From Paenibacillus hexagrammi (lineage in GTDB: Bacteria > Bacillota > Bacilli > Paenibacillales > NBRC-103111): 64,000 bases of DNA. The translations under genes were made by a program, and so were the position numbers. Shown here in pieces: positions 1 through 9,692 of this stretch (positions are counted from its first letter, which is position 1; every line of letters starts with the position of its first letter). The stretch is taken from NCBI RefSeq assembly GCF_021513275.1, contig NZ_CP090978.1:5437247-5501246 (forward strand), in the 5' to 3' direction. The notes beneath the pieces were generated by a model, which worked only from the letters and a program-made list of their open reading frames with translations, ran no database searches and was not told the origin of the DNA.

Positions 1-846
1 CAAACCGGCGAAGAGGACAGTATTTCTTTTGACGAAATGAATAATGCTTTCCAGGATATTGCCAGCGGAGCCGCCGATCAGGTTGATTCCACAATGACCA
101 TTAACAACTCCATCCAGAGTACGAATGAATTAATCCAAGAAATGTCCAAATCGATCCATACTCTGATTGCTCAAACCAATGAAGCGGCTCAGTTGTCGGA
201 GCAAGGAATGAAAAGAATGGACAAACTCTCTGAAACGCTGGATATTTTCACCCAAGACATCGGTGCCGTATCCGAGGACACTAGCCTGCTGATCGACCGT
301 TTGAATGAAACCAGCCAATTCAGCGATACCATTCAAGACATTGCTAACCAGACGAATCTCTTATCCTTGAACGCCAGTATTGAAGCAGCCCGTGCAGGCG
401 AGCATGGCAAAGGCTTTGCCGTTGTAGCCAATGAGATCCGCAAGCTCGCTGATATGACGGCCAAGTCGGCCATTCGTATTTCCGAGCAGCTGCAGGAGTT
501 CACTTCCCTTTCTGGACAGACCCGTACGAGAATGGAGCAAGTCGCTGTGCGGATGCAACAAAGCAATGAAATTACCGGTCAAACGAAGCAGGCATTTGAA
601 TCCATTACGGATTCTGTTGTTATGCTGAAGGAGCTCTCCACCAGTTATAGCGAGCTCATGGAGCGAATCACCAGCTCCTCAGCCTCAATCGGGGATTCCA
701 CGAACAGTCTGGCCTCTATCAGTCAGGAAGCATCGGCTACGCTTGAAGAGCTTTCTGCGACGCTCCAGACACTGCTGCAAAATAACCGTAAGAACCTGGA
801 TCGCATTAAGGATGCTGAGCAAGGGTTGCGGTCTGTCATCCAATAA
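1..846 (+). CDS. Methyl-accepting chemotaxis protein, C-terminal part
   Basis: The reading frame is open from the first base, so the sensor, membrane and HAMP parts lie outside the window; about 281 residues remain. They form the cytoplasmic signalling coiled coil. The hairpin tip that binds CheA and CheW is clear around residues 117-145 of the visible part, with the hallmark stretch [20 protein letters not shown] followed by [12 protein letters not shown]. The long Gln/Ser/Thr/Glu-rich helices on both sides carry the methylation regions. It would relay ligand binding to the CheA kinase at the inner membrane. It is followed by a hairpin terminator shared with the convergent VOC gene. The ligand cannot be guessed without the N-terminus. 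Confidence 0.95.
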   Translation, partial: QTGEEDSISFDEMNNAFQDIASGAADQVDSTMTINNSIQSTNELIQEMSKSIHTLIAQTNEAAQLSEQGMKRMDKLSETLDIFTQDIGAVSEDTSLLIDRLNETSQFSDTIQDIANQTNLLSLNASIEAARAGEHGKGFAVVANEIRKLADMTAKSAIRISEQLQEFTSLSGQTRTRMEQVAVRMQQSNEITGQTKQAFESITDSVVMLKELSTSYSELMERITSSSASIGDSTNSLASISQEASATLEELSATLQTLLQNNRKNLDRIKDAEQGLRSVIQ

Positions 847-965
847 GATAAACCACTACGAGGTGTTTCGAACTTATACTTGCTTTTGTAGTCAAATACC
901 CGCGCATAGTGGAGCCCTGGCTTTGATGCTAACGCAGGTACTATGCAAGAAGCCCCAAAATTATA

Positions 966-998
966 AAAGCTGCATCCGTTTATGGCGGAGGCAGCTTT
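966..998. terminator. Bidirectional terminator between the chemoreceptor and VOC genes
   Basis: A 13-bp stem (AAAGCTGCATCCG / CGGAGGCAGCTTT, one mismatch) with a 7-nt loop is flanked by T on the right and by A on the left. It can therefore end transcription in both directions, which fits the convergent genes. Confidence 0.8.
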
Positions 999-1045
999 TC
1001 TTCTTTGTTACATTTAGAATGAATAATCTTAGAATCCGAACAAAG

Positions 1046-1432
1046 CTAGCACCCTCCCGGTCCTTCCTTCACGACCATTAAATGGTTGCCATCCTGGTCC
1101 TTAAACACAAACCACTGACCATCCTGAATATCGGTTACGATCTCTACTCCGGCATTCTTCACATACTGATAGGCTTCTTCTATATCGCTGGTTGGGAACA
1201 TCACGGCTGGAGCCTGATAGGGTGCTGCGCCTTGCGGCTGCATGCCTCCCCACATTGGCATCGTATCCAGAATGACCGCCGGACCTTCTACGGGCAGCGG
1301 ACAGAGATGTCCGAACAGTATTGGCGTATCCGATGGGAATCCGAACAATCGGCAGTACCAATCACGAGCTCTTTCTATATCACGGACCGGAATAAACGTA
1401 CCTGCTATTTTAGGTGAAATTGGTGATGGCAT
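1046..1432 (-). CDS. VOC (glyoxalase/bleomycin-resistance) family protein
   Basis: This 128-residue protein is a single vicinal-oxygen-chelate module. It has the typical opening FIPVRDIERARDWYCRLFGF, a central second half beginning AVMFPTSDIEEAYQYV, and the closing strand WFVFKDQDGNHLMVV. The family includes metal-dependent lyases, dioxygenases and antibiotic-binding proteins; nothing here fixes the substrate. The start ATG has AGGAGG eight bases upstream. It lies 70 bp downstream of bcp on the same strand and could be co-transcribed with it. Confidence 0.85.
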   Translation of the reverse strand: MPSPISPKIAGTFIPVRDIERARDWYCRLFGFPSDTPILFGHLCPLPVEGPAVILDTMPMWGGMQPQGAAPYQAPAVMFPTSDIEEAYQYVKNAGVEIVTDIQDGQWFVFKDQDGNHLMVVKEGPGGC

Positions 1433-1501
1433 GGCAGCTGCCTCCTTTTGCTTCGTTCTTGGCCTCTACATTCCTATGCAAATATGTATTCTTCCAGAAG
1501 C

Positions 1502-1969
1502 TTATGACAATGATTTGACAGCACCCAATACGGTTTGCACGTGGTTCTTCACCCGTACGTTGCGCCATTCAGCTGCAATTCTACCTTCTTCATCAATAAG
1601 AAAGGTAGAGCGGACAATGCCCATGTATTCGCGACCATAGAGCTTCTTTAGCGCCCAGACGCCGTATCTCCCGGCCACATGATGCTCAGGATCGGATAAT
1701 AGCAGGAATGGAAGCTCGTGCTTGGCTATGAATTTGTCGTGAGCTTTCAAATCATCCGGACTTATTCCCATAACTTCGGCGCCGTATTCAGCAAACTTCC
1801 CATTGAAATCCCGAAAGTCACAAGACTCCGTCGTGCAAGTCGGTGTGTTGTCCTTCGGGTAAAAGTAAATGACCAGCTTCTTGCCTCTATAATCGTGAAG
1901 GGAAACTTCTTTCCCATTGGATGCTGCAAGGGTGAAGTCAGGGGCTGCGGGTCTTGCTGATTGCGTCAT
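1502..1969 (-). CDS. bcp: Thioredoxin-dependent thiol peroxidase (Bcp/PrxQ peroxiredoxin)
   Basis: This 155-residue peroxiredoxin reduces H2O2 and organic hydroperoxides using thioredoxin. The active-site segment YPKDNTPTCTTESCDF gives a peroxidatic Cys45 and a second Cys50, the same spacing as in E. coli Bcp; the usual TPGC is TPTC here. The later WALKKLYGREYMGIVRSTFL block and its Arg are also typical. I chose the internal ATG at 1969, because AAGGAG lies about 8 bases before it, whereas the open frame runs 22 codons further up without a good site. It is a cytosolic antioxidant enzyme and a short singleton or the head of a two-gene unit with the VOC gene. Confidence 0.93.
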   Translation of the reverse strand: MTQSARPAAPDFTLAASNGKEVSLHDYRGKKLVIYFYPKDNTPTCTTESCDFRDFNGKFAEYGAEVMGISPDDLKAHDKFIAKHELPFLLLSDPEHHVAGRYGVWALKKLYGREYMGIVRSTFLIDEEGRIAAEWRNVRVKNHVQTVLGAVKSLS

Positions 1970-2093
1970 GTTCAGTACTCCTTCTCTGCGGAAAATGCAT
2001 AGTACCATTATGCGGCATTGGACTTCTTGCTGCAAATAGCGAGTGATTGGCTTCCGCGGAGCCCCTCTTCCCTCCTACCATTTCATCTATGAA

Positions 2094-2139
2094 AAAATGG
2101 CCGGTCGGTCAGGAATCAACCTGATCAACCAGCCATTTT
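2094..2139 (-). terminator. Terminator of the amylase transcript
   Basis: A 20-bp stem (2094-2113 with 2120-2139) has one mismatch and two G-U pairs when read on the minus strand, a 6-nt loop, then a run of T. It sits 20 bp past the last SLH codon. Confidence 0.85.
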
Positions 2140-2160
2140 CAATTATACAGACCTTCGTTA

Positions 2161-2658
2161 TTACTGCTTTGAGATTACATTATAGAGCACTTGCGCGCTT
2201 TCTGCGCGTGTCGTTTGGTCCTGTGGCGCGAACAGGTTGCCGTCGCGACCTTGCAGAAGACCAAGCGATACTGCGATCGTTACGTCATCAGCCGCCCATG
2301 CGCTGATTGAGGAAGCGTCGTTAAAGGCGGAGTGCTGGTTCGCGGAGCTGCTTGCCGCTTTACCATACTTCGCTTGATAAGCGCGAACGATCATCGCTGT
2401 CATCTGCTCACGCGTGATTTGTTCGTTCGGCGAGAAGGTATTGTCGGAGGTGCCGTTAACAATTCCGTTCTCGGCAGCCGCTGCCACTGCATCAGCAAAC
2501 CAGTCGCTGCTGTTTACATCCGTAAACGCGGCTGTCTTGGCTGCATGAAGGTCGAAGGCACGAACGATCATCGCTGCGAATTGGGCGCGTGTCACAGATT
2601 GACTTGGCGCAAAGTCCGTGTCGCTGACTCCATCAATGATATGCTTCGCACTTAGCAC
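2161..2658 (-). CDS. C-terminal SLH-domain fragment of the amylopullulanase-type enzyme
   Basis: This frame carries the rest of the SLH region cut off from the large enzyme gene by a one-base frame change at about 2665-2670. It holds the end of SLH 1 (KHIIDGVSDTDFAPSQSVTR), all of SLH 2 (FTDVNSSDWFADAV...) and SLH 3 (AFNDASSISAWAADDV...), ending in VLYNVISKQ. SLH triplets bind pyruvylated secondary cell-wall polymer, so this part anchors the enzyme to the cell surface. The GTG at 2658 has no ribosome-binding site of its own. I take it as the tail of the upstream gene, not a separate protein. Confidence 0.85.
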   Translation of the reverse strand: MLSAKHIIDGVSDTDFAPSQSVTRAQFAAMIVRAFDLHAAKTAAFTDVNSSDWFADAVAAAAENGIVNGTSDNTFSPNEQITREQMTAMIVRAYQAKYGKAASSSANQHSAFNDASSISAWAADDVTIAVSLGLLQGRDGNLFAPQDQTTRAESAQVLYNVISKQ

Positions 2659-5600
2659 GCTAACGGCTTTGAAGCCCAGTGGTTAGCCGGTACATCGGCA
2701 TATGTCTTATGGTACTCTAATGCGGCATAACGGCTGAAATGCGTCACATCTGCAGCCAATTCACCATTGCTCCAAGCTCCTCCGATATACTCAAGCTGCC
2801 CGGAGTCGCTGATGTAATAAACGCCTGTCATTTGCGCATCAGCATCGGCATTAACATGGAATGTCAATGTCACTGGTTTAGAGAATTTGGACAGGGTCAT
2901 GGTCTTGCCGTCTTTCGTAACCACAGAAAGTGTAAAGTCATACACATCGCCTGCAAAGCTGATATCCGTCTGCTTAGGCAGTACTGCACTCTTCTTCGCT
3001 TCTTGCTTTGCCGTATCATCCAGCTTGTTGACGCTCAAGGAGATTTCCGCTCCATCCTGCTCCTCAGATGTGAGCAGATCGGAAGCTGCTTTCAATACAT
3101 CGGATGGCAGCGTAACGGAGACGGTCTCGCCTTTCACCTCAACGGCACTCGTGCCGGCTGCTGAGCTTGCTTGAATCGGCAGACGCAGTTCCTTCATGCC
3201 TGCGCCCAAAGAAACAGTAGCGCGTCCTTTATCATTCGGCTTCATTTGATCGAGTGTAACGGATTGCTTATTGCTGTCCGTAGTCGAAGAAGAACCTGAT
3301 GAGCCTGAACCATTATGCTTCTTGCCGCCCGACTCTCCAGTACGCGTTACGTTAATCGTCAGCGACTTGGTGGCCTGGCTGGCACGGCCTTTATCTTCAT
3401 AGAATGGAAGCGCCAATGTTTCCGCCGTAGGTTCGATATGAAGGACAAACTGATTCTCACCAAAGTTAAGCGGAATATTGTTCACTTCTACATTACCGTG
3501 TGCGTCCATGCTTTCTGCAGCAATCGGTTGATTGTTGATCGTAAAGGCTACGCCAAACGGCACAACGGCTTTCAAATTCATGCTGCTTTCGTCTGTGGTG
3601 TAGCTAATGTCCGAGCCGTAAGAGGTACGCGGCAAGGATATCATCATCGGCATATCGACCCAACGAAGCACGTAATCATCGACGACCATTTGATTATCTC
3701 CTTGATTGGAAATGGTCAGCATCATGTTCGTGTTCGTGGAGCTGTACGCCCAGTTACCCGGATCCACGGTGTCGTTAGCAAGTCGCTGGTGGCTAGTGAA
3801 CGCCTCTTTATCCCAATCGCCCCGCGTGTATTTGTACTGAATCGCTTTGCCTGCCATCATTTTAAAGCTGTACTCAACCACACTGCGGTCCGTAGCTCCG
3901 CTAGGTACTTTAAGCGCTGTGGAGCTTGCACTCCAACCGTTAAAATCACCTGCGATAAAGATTCCATCGGTAGTCGGCGTATAATCCGGCAGATGCAGTC
4001 TCAGCTTCACGTCAACCATAACGAGCTTAGGTGTGACTTGCTTTTCAGCAGAGCTTGCACGGTTATATGCTTGATCAAAAGCAACGACTTTGTACGTGTA
4101 TGCCGTATCATTGCTTACGGTGTAATCCACATACTCACGATCGGTCTTTGCTAATGTTGTGACTAAATGATAATCGTTCGTTCCGTCTTTCCGATAAACT
4201 TCAATACCTGATACATCGGTATCATCCAGGGACCATCTTAAATGAGCCAGGTTGGATTCCACCTGAATGTCATTCAGCACGGGTGCCGCTGGAGGTGTCA
4301 TATCATGAGAATCGGCATAAACCTGTAAGGTTACGGTAGGAGACGATACATAGGTCTCGCCATTGTCGGAAGAAACTTTGGCTTGATACAAGTACGTGCC
4401 TGCATAGGTTGGTTCAAATTGCGACCAATAGATTTTGGAGCCTGTGCCAGCGTCATCCGATTTGTAACGCAGCTTGGTTTCGGAAGCCTGATCAATGGTG
4501 CTCGTGCTAGGGTAGTAGAACAGCTTCGTGATGAGTCCCGGAGCTTCTACACCTGCATAAGCGGCATTATCGGTCAAGCCTGGAACATTCACGCTTACCT
4601 TAATTTCAGAAGTCAGTCTGCCTACACCCACATCCATATACGTAGCTTCCTGAACGGTTTGTACGGACGTAATCACGAACGCCGGTGTAGCCGCAGCCAT
4701 ATCACATGGCGTGCTTTCGTTAGCTCCTAATCGTGCAGTTACGGTGTAGTAATACTTCGTTCCATTTTGTACGTTGACATCTGTCCAGCTAGTACCGGTT
4801 ACATCACCAACCAATTGAAGGTCCCCGCCTTCGATCGCTGCGCGATAAACGTGGTAGCTATCTGCTCCTGTTACAGTGTCCCAGCTTACAGATACATTGC
4901 CGTTATTTCCTTGCGCATGTAAATTCGTCACTTGCGCTACTGAGGAAAGAGAAGTGTCGGAAAGCATCATCATACCGGAAAGCGCAGGAATGGTAAGAGA
5001 AACTTTACCGCTTGTTACCGTGCCAGTTGCCACTCCACCCAGTTGATCGGTGAGATTCAGACCGTCAGGAAGGAAGCCTGCAACATCAGCTTGAACCGTC
5101 TGTGCATTAGCCCCGCGGTTTACTGCAACCAGCGCACCTTTCGTATCGCTTTTGCGTGCATAAACAACCACATCGCCATTTGCGTAAGCTACTTTCAAAT
5201 CGCCTGTACGGAATACGTCGTTGTTATTGCGAAGCTCAGCAGCTTTCTGATAAGTACCGAACAGCTCGGCATATCGACCAGCTCCGCTAAAGGTACCATT
5301 CCCATTATCAGCAATCCGCTCCCAAGGGAAGGTACGTCTGGAATCCGGATCCTTCGTACCAGTCAGACCCACTTCATCGCCATAATACACCGTTGGTGCT
5401 CCAGGATAGCCAAGCTGCATAATGGCAGTTAGCGCCTGCTGCTTCAGTGCTTTATCCGTAGCATCCGGGGCAATGGCCTTGTGCTCTTCTTCCCAATCCG
5501 TGTGATCATATTTGGTAATGGAACGCGTAGTGTCATGTGAATCCACCAGGTTCAGCATGGCTTGCCATGCTTCTTTTGGATAATCCTCACGAATGGATTC

Positions 5601-8156
5601 GAGTGCCTGATTCATCGTTGCAGCATCGCCGCTGCTGATAAAGCCCTGTACCGCATTACGGAAACGATAGTTCATAACCGAGTCGAATTGATCTCCGAGC
5701 AAGTACGGCGTTGCCACGCCCCACTCCTCACCAAGAATAACCGGTTCTTCGATCGGATTACCGTTCGCGTCCGTACGTCCTGTAGCTGATTTCACCGCCT
5801 TGCGGAACTGCTGCCAGGTGCCGTGGGAGACATCAGGAGCAACGTCCAAGCGCCAGCCGCTGGAGCCCATCCAGAGCCATCTCTGCGAATTGGTTTCCTG
5901 CATCTTTTGCTCAGCCTGCGGATCGGTCAGTCCATTGAGATCGTGTCCGATTACCGCTTCTCTGTAACCAATATTGTTCCACTCATGCTGTCCCGGAATG
6001 GAGTCTGTATCAGCCGGATAATAGTCCGTTGCGGATAGTTGAGGCTCTTTCGCGTCCATGGCAGGAAGCGAATCATAGCCCCACCATGCATCGTAAGCGT
6101 AGTGCAGTCCGTCATCGTCATGATTTTTAACTTTATTAGAAGTTACCGTAAACCAGCTGATATACCTGAAATCATCTGGGTACTTGTAGTTTACACCGGT
6201 AAGGGGATTCATTTGGCTTTCAAAATCTGCACGTACCGCTGTTTCTGCATCGGATTGTGTAATATTTTGCGCCTTCATCATATCGAAGACTTTTGCCCAA
6301 TACTCATACGCACCAATCTCCGGATATTTGCTGTAACGGTCAAAATAAATGGAATCATCACCAACATGGTTAAACACGCCGTCGTTCAAAATATGCATCC
6401 CCAGATCGCGGGCTTCCTTCGCGAACAACTGATAAACGCGGTCCGACTTGGCTCGGGTTTCCGTGTAATTCAGTCCGGAAGTCGGATCGCCAGGCGTATT
6501 GTACACCGGTTCGCCGAACATCGGGTCTAGATGACCATAGTCGGTAGCATCATATTTGTGGTTAGACGCCGCCCATGAGACCGGGTTCAGGTAAATCGTC
6601 GTGATACCGAGAGATTTCAGATAGGAAAGCTTCTGTTGAACCCCTTGAATATCCCCTCCGTAGAACTCATTCGTCCACGCTCCGTCCGACTTCGCATTTG
6701 GGAAGTACGGCTTGTTCTCCGGTGTGATTCGATCCGGATTCTCAGGCACATCAGACCACTGACCCCATACTTGATCTGCAGCAGGATCATTAGGAACCCC
6801 GCCGTCAAAATATTGAAGCTTCTGCCCGCCCTTGCTTGTCGCATCGCCGTTCGGAATCACACCGCGATAGCCGTCCAGCAGCTTGGCACGGTTATTGGAT
6901 TTATCCCCATCAAAGAAGCGGTCAGGAAAAATTTGATACACGACTGCATTTTTCATCCAATCCGGTGTCTGGAAGCTAGAATCGTAAACTGTCAGATCGA
7001 AAGGTACAGCGCCTTCGTTGGTTACACTTCCTGTTCCGCCTCTAGAGCTGTCATCGCCATATTCCACTTTGGTACTGCCGTCAATCAAAATAAACTTGTA
7101 ACCCCAAACGCCGATTTTGGAAAAAGCAGTTTTCGGCAGAATGGTTTCGAAGTAATCCAACTGATTCGTTGAAGTCACTCGATTCATCGTAAAATTGCTG
7201 GAAATGCCGTCCGGACTAGTCAGTTCGACTTTGGCCAGCTGCACATCGCCTTGCTGCGCAGCAATTCGAAGCGTCAAATCCTCTTGACCTTGCTTAATAG
7301 CACCGAAAGGTTTCTTGTATGTGATAGACCTGCTGTCAAACTTAATACTGCTTTGATTAATGAGTCCGTCAAACGCGGAATCTTTGGCTACATAGTCATG
7401 AGTAAGCGCTCTCGGAGAGGCGCTGTAATCAATGCTGAACGTAACATCAGCCGGATCGAGCACGTTAACTACCAGATTCTGATCATCGGAAGTATTATTG
7501 GGATCCCCGTAGCTCTCACTATCAGTCCAATTAGACCCGAATATAACCTTTGCTTTATATTTACCTATCGGTAGCGAGCACTGCAGCTTATACACCGTAC
7601 CATCGAAGTTATAATCTACAAAATACTGATTGGAGCTATCCGGCGACCAGACGGGCTCGCCAAAGACGCTTTGAATATCTCCTACAAGCCGAGGCCATTT
7701 ATCAGCGCTTAGCGCCGGAATATACTGGCTCAGCCCGTGTACGCCAGGCACACTAATTCTTGCCTGATTGGTTTTTTCGTTCAAGTAAAAGTTAACTTTG
7801 CTTGTCTCAGCGAGATCGAGTCCGTAATTTCCTCCAGAATCACTAAACCCCTCCCAGGTCCCTGATTTTACCATTTTGAATTCATGGTGCCCAGCAGGCA
7901 AAACTGTAGAGTACTCATAAAAACCTGTACCTAAATAAGCCATCCTGGTATCAGCAGAATTATTACTCCAACCTTGGAAGCTCCCTACTACAACCCAGTT
8001 CGTTCCACCAGGCTGGCTCGTCAGCGGATCCGCTACCGGACCATCGGCCGCATATGCAGCTAATGGGCGTAGACCGGCAAGAAGCTGAACCACCAACAGT
8101 AAAGCGGTAACAAGAGACCAGACACGTCGATGCTGCTTGCTTTTACTTTTTGTCAT
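2652..8156 (-). CDS. Secreted multidomain GH13 amylase/amylopullulanase, frameshifted before its SLH region
   Basis: About 1834 residues in this frame. Order from the ATG at 8156 (AGGAGGGG just upstream): signal peptide ending LAAYAADG (1-39); two starch-binding-like beta modules (about 50-240); a CBM34-like module (about 260-390); GH13 barrel (about 398-960) with DGVFNH (592), GWRLDVAPD (nucleophile Asp771), GEEW (Glu810) and VDSHDT (Asp875); amylase C domain; Fn3 (1075-1158); another beta module; Fn3 (1288-1376); CBM20/48-like module (GIFIAGDFNGWS); a Gly/Ser linker; then the first SLH motif YADVPANHWASKPL. The frame stops there, and SLH continues in another frame. The layout matches Bacillus/Paenibacillus surface amylopullulanases cutting alpha-1,4 and possibly alpha-1,6 bonds. 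It lies at the end of a maltodextrin-import locus that would take up its products. Confidence 0.9.
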   Translation of the reverse strand: MTKSKSKQHRRVWSLVTALLLVVQLLAGLRPLAAYAADGPVADPLTSQPGGTNWVVVGSFQGWSNNSADTRMAYLGTGFYEYSTVLPAGHHEFKMVKSGTWEGFSDSGGNYGLDLAETSKVNFYLNEKTNQARISVPGVHGLSQYIPALSADKWPRLVGDIQSVFGEPVWSPDSSNQYFVDYNFDGTVYKLQCSLPIGKYKAKVIFGSNWTDSESYGDPNNTSDDQNLVVNVLDPADVTFSIDYSASPRALTHDYVAKDSAFDGLINQSSIKFDSRSITYKKPFGAIKQGQEDLTLRIAAQQGDVQLAKVELTSPDGISSNFTMNRVTSTNQLDYFETILPKTAFSKIGVWGYKFILIDGSTKVEYGDDSSRGGTGSVTNEGAVPFDLTVYDSSFQTPDWMKNAVVYQIFPDRFFDGDKSNNRAKLLDGYRGVIPNGDATSKGGQKLQYFDGGVPNDPAADQVWGQWSDVPENPDRITPENKPYFPNAKSDGAWTNEFYGGDIQGVQQKLSYLKSLGITTIYLNPVSWAASNHKYDATDYGHLDPMFGEPVYNTPGDPTSGLNYTETRAKSDRVYQLFAKEARDLGMHILNDGVFNHVGDDSIYFDRYSKYPEIGAYEYWAKVFDMMKAQNITQSDAETAVRADFESQMNPLTGVNYKYPDDFRYISWFTVTSNKVKNHDDDGLHYAYDAWWGYDSLPAMDAKEPQLSATDYYPADTDSIPGQHEWNNIGYREAVIGHDLNGLTDPQAEQKMQETNSQRWLWMGSSGWRLDVAPDVSHGTWQQFRKAVKSATGRTDANGNPIEEPVILGEEWGVATPYLLGDQFDSVMNYRFRNAVQGFISSGDAATMNQALESIREDYPKEAWQAMLNLVDSHDTTRSITKYDHTDWEEEHKAIAPDATDKALKQQALTAIMQLGYPGAPTVYYGDEVGLTGTKDPDSRRTFPWERIADNGNGTFSGAGRYAELFGTYQKAAELRNNNDVFRTGDLKVAYANGDVVVYARKSDTKGALVAVNRGANAQTVQADVAGFLPDGLNLTDQLGGVATGTVTSGKVSLTIPALSGMMMLSDTSLSSVAQVTNLHAQGNNGNVSVSWDTVTGADSYHVYRAAIEGGDLQLVGDVTGTSWTDVNVQNGTKYYYTVTARLGANESTPCDMAAATPAFVITSVQTVQEATYMDVGVGRLTSEIKVSVNVPGLTDNAAYAGVEAPGLITKLFYYPSTSTIDQASETKLRYKSDDAGTGSKIYWSQFEPTYAGTYLYQAKVSSDNGETYVSSPTVTLQVYADSHDMTPPAAPVLNDIQVESNLAHLRWSLDDTDVSGIEVYRKDGTNDYHLVTTLAKTDREYVDYTVSNDTAYTYKVVAFDQAYNRASSAEKQVTPKLVMVDVKLRLHLPDYTPTTDGIFIAGDFNGWSASSTALKVPSGATDRSVVEYSFKMMAGKAIQYKYTRGDWDKEAFTSHQRLANDTVDPGNWAYSSTNTNMMLTISNQGDNQMVVDDYVLRWVDMPMMISLPRTSYGSDISYTTDESSMNLKAVVPFGVAFTINNQPIAAESMDAHGNVEVNNIPLNFGENQFVLHIEPTAETLALPFYEDKGRASQATKSLTINVTRTGESGGKKHNGSGSSGSSSTTDSNKQSVTLDQMKPNDKGRATVSLGAGMKELRLPIQASSAAGTSAVEVKGETVSVTLPSDVLKAASDLLTSEEQDGAEISLSVNKLDDTAKQEAKKSAVLPKQTDISFAGDVYDFTLSVVTKDGKTMTLSKFSKPVTLTFHVNADADAQMTGVYYISDSGQLEYIGGAWSNGELAADVTHFSRYAALEYHKTYADVPANHWASKPLAC

Positions 8157-8207
8157 TCCCAAATGTCCCCTCCTAAAATAACTTGCAGCTAGCTCCATAC
8201 TATTTAG

Positions 8208-8221
8208 AGAAAGCGTTTGCA
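8208..8221 (-). promoter_or_regulatory. cre-like CcpA site upstream of the amylase gene
   Basis: On the minus strand the 14-mer TGCAAACGCTTTCT fits the Firmicute catabolite-response element consensus TGWAARCGYTWNCW at 13 of 14 positions. It lies about 50 bp before the chosen start codon, where CcpA would block transcription when preferred sugars are present. A LacI-family maltose regulator could also use it. Confidence 0.6.
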
Positions 8222-8246
8222 TATGCCTGTTAAAAAGAATAAACAT

Positions 8247-8278
8247 GTTTTCCCTGAACCACCGGGTTCAGGGAAAAC
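8247..8278 (-). terminator. Perfect 14-bp hairpin between the binding-protein and amylase genes
   Basis: GTTTTCCCTGAACC and its exact complement enclose a 4-nt loop. On the minus strand only a weak T stretch follows, so it may be a partial terminator or a 3'-end-protecting hairpin rather than a full stop. It shares the core GGTTCAGGG with the hairpin on the other side of the binding-protein gene. Confidence 0.65.
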
Positions 8279-8294
8279 AGTTACTCGATGAGCA

Positions 8295-9604
8295 TTATTT
8301 TTTCACAATGTCTTGTACGGCTTTATCCAATTTTTCAAGCAATTGATCTTTGTTGATTTTGCCGCCTTGGTACTCTTGCATGGCTGCACCGAAGCCTTGA
8401 GTTGTACCGTCTGCGAAACGGTCCCAATGCCAGCCAAGTGCTGTTGCCGCTTGAGCTTGTGTTGCTGCTGCGATTTGACCGATTTGCTCTGGTGTTGCTG
8501 GAATGTTCTTCTCAGCAGGCATGAACTTGAACTCTTGAGTCAGGTACTTCTTACCCGTCTCGGAAGCAACCATCCAGTTCAGGAACTTCTTCGCTTCATC
8601 CGGATGAGCGGACTTACTGTTCACGATCCAGTTGTTAGGTACGCCGATGTATACTTTACCTTCTTTATCGTTGATTGGCAGTGGAAGTACGCCAAGGTTC
8701 AGCTTCGCATTCACTTTGTCGATATCGCCTTGTACCCAGTTCCCTTGCTGCATCATAGCTGCTTTACCAGCTGCGAAATCAGCAACTTGAGTAGCATAAT
8801 CAGTAGTCAGCATGTTTTTCTGAGCGTTTTTGAAGATTAAATCTACAACGTTCGCCCAATCTTCGAACTGTTTGTTGCCTTTGATCGTTGTTTTGCCGGC
8901 TTTCAGGTCTTCAATGAATTGCGCAGGGTTATCTTGGTTGGCGAAAGCAACGTTCACCAAGTGGATACCGAGTGACCACCATTCATTTGTTGTCTCAAAT
9001 GGAGTGATTCCTGCAGCTTGCAGTTTTTTCACAGCATCTGTCAATTGGGAAAGCGTTTTAGGAGTTTCTGTGATACCAGCTTTAGCGAACAAATCTTTAT
9101 TGTAAATCAGTCCGTAACCTTCTGTGTTCATTGGCATACCGTACAGTTTGCCATCCACTGTCGTAGGAAGCTTAGCAGAATCAATCAGGTCTTTGGCCCA
9201 AGGCTCGTTGCTAAGATCAACAGCGCGGTCCATGTAAGGCTTAAGCGCAGCATATCCTCCGTTGTTGTAGATTTCCGGCTCGGAGCCAGAAGCAAACTCA
9301 GCTTTTAACAAAGCGCCGTAGTCTTCTCCACCGCCGTGAGTCTCGATATCAACATGGACGCCCGTTTCTTTTTCATACTCTTGCGCCATTTTGTTAAGTG
9401 CATCTGCGATTTCTACTTTAAATTGGAACACTTTAATGGAAACGTCTTTTTTCTTAGCCGGTTCTGTAGCTGCTGCTTTCTCAGCTGCCGCTGTTGGTGC
9501 AGGAGCAGTGCTTTGAGTGGCCGTATTGTTTGTGCTGCTTCCGCAGCCTGCCGCAAATACAGCTAGAGATGAAGCCAAAGCAATCGTTGTGAAGCTTTTT
9601 TCAT
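8295..9604 (-). CDS. Maltodextrin-type ABC transporter solute-binding lipoprotein, start codon out of frame by one base
   Basis: The protein is a cluster-1 sugar-binding protein of about 436 residues. The mature part begins after a lipobox (VFAAGC), followed by an Ala/Thr/Pro-rich linker and the fold with YNKDLFAKAGI and the C-terminal helix ending VQDIVKK. The only well-placed start is the ATG at 9604 (GGGAGG 9 bases upstream), but the A run after it (9596-9601) has six bases, which puts it out of frame. With seven it reads MKKSFTTIALASSLAVFAAG, a normal lipoprotein signal. The open frame without this repair begins at 9578 with TTG and has no charged N-region. It captures linear sugars for the two permeases encoded upstream. 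No ATPase gene is here, so a shared MsmX-like ATPase is likely. Confidence 0.88.
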
Positions 9605-9647
9605 TTGTAAGAACCTCCCAATATTTATAATTGAAATATGTATAACT

Positions 9648-9666
9648 AGGTTCAGGGTATGAACCT
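9648..9666 (-). promoter_or_regulatory. Small intergenic hairpin before the binding-protein gene
   Basis: AGGTTCA and TGAACCT pair around a 5-nt loop between the second permease gene and the binding-protein gene. It shares the 9-mer GGTTCAGGG with the hairpin beyond the binding-protein gene. It could stabilise the highly expressed binding-protein segment of the mRNA. Confidence 0.45.
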
Positions 9667-9692
9667 GGGATACCGGTGCTTAAGTCTACTCA

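Noticed and set aside
2652-2670. Classical programmed -1 frameshift in the amylase gene
   Set aside because: No X XXY YYZ slippery heptamer and no obvious downstream stimulatory structure; the many similar slips in the window favour error. It is kept only as a testable alternative.
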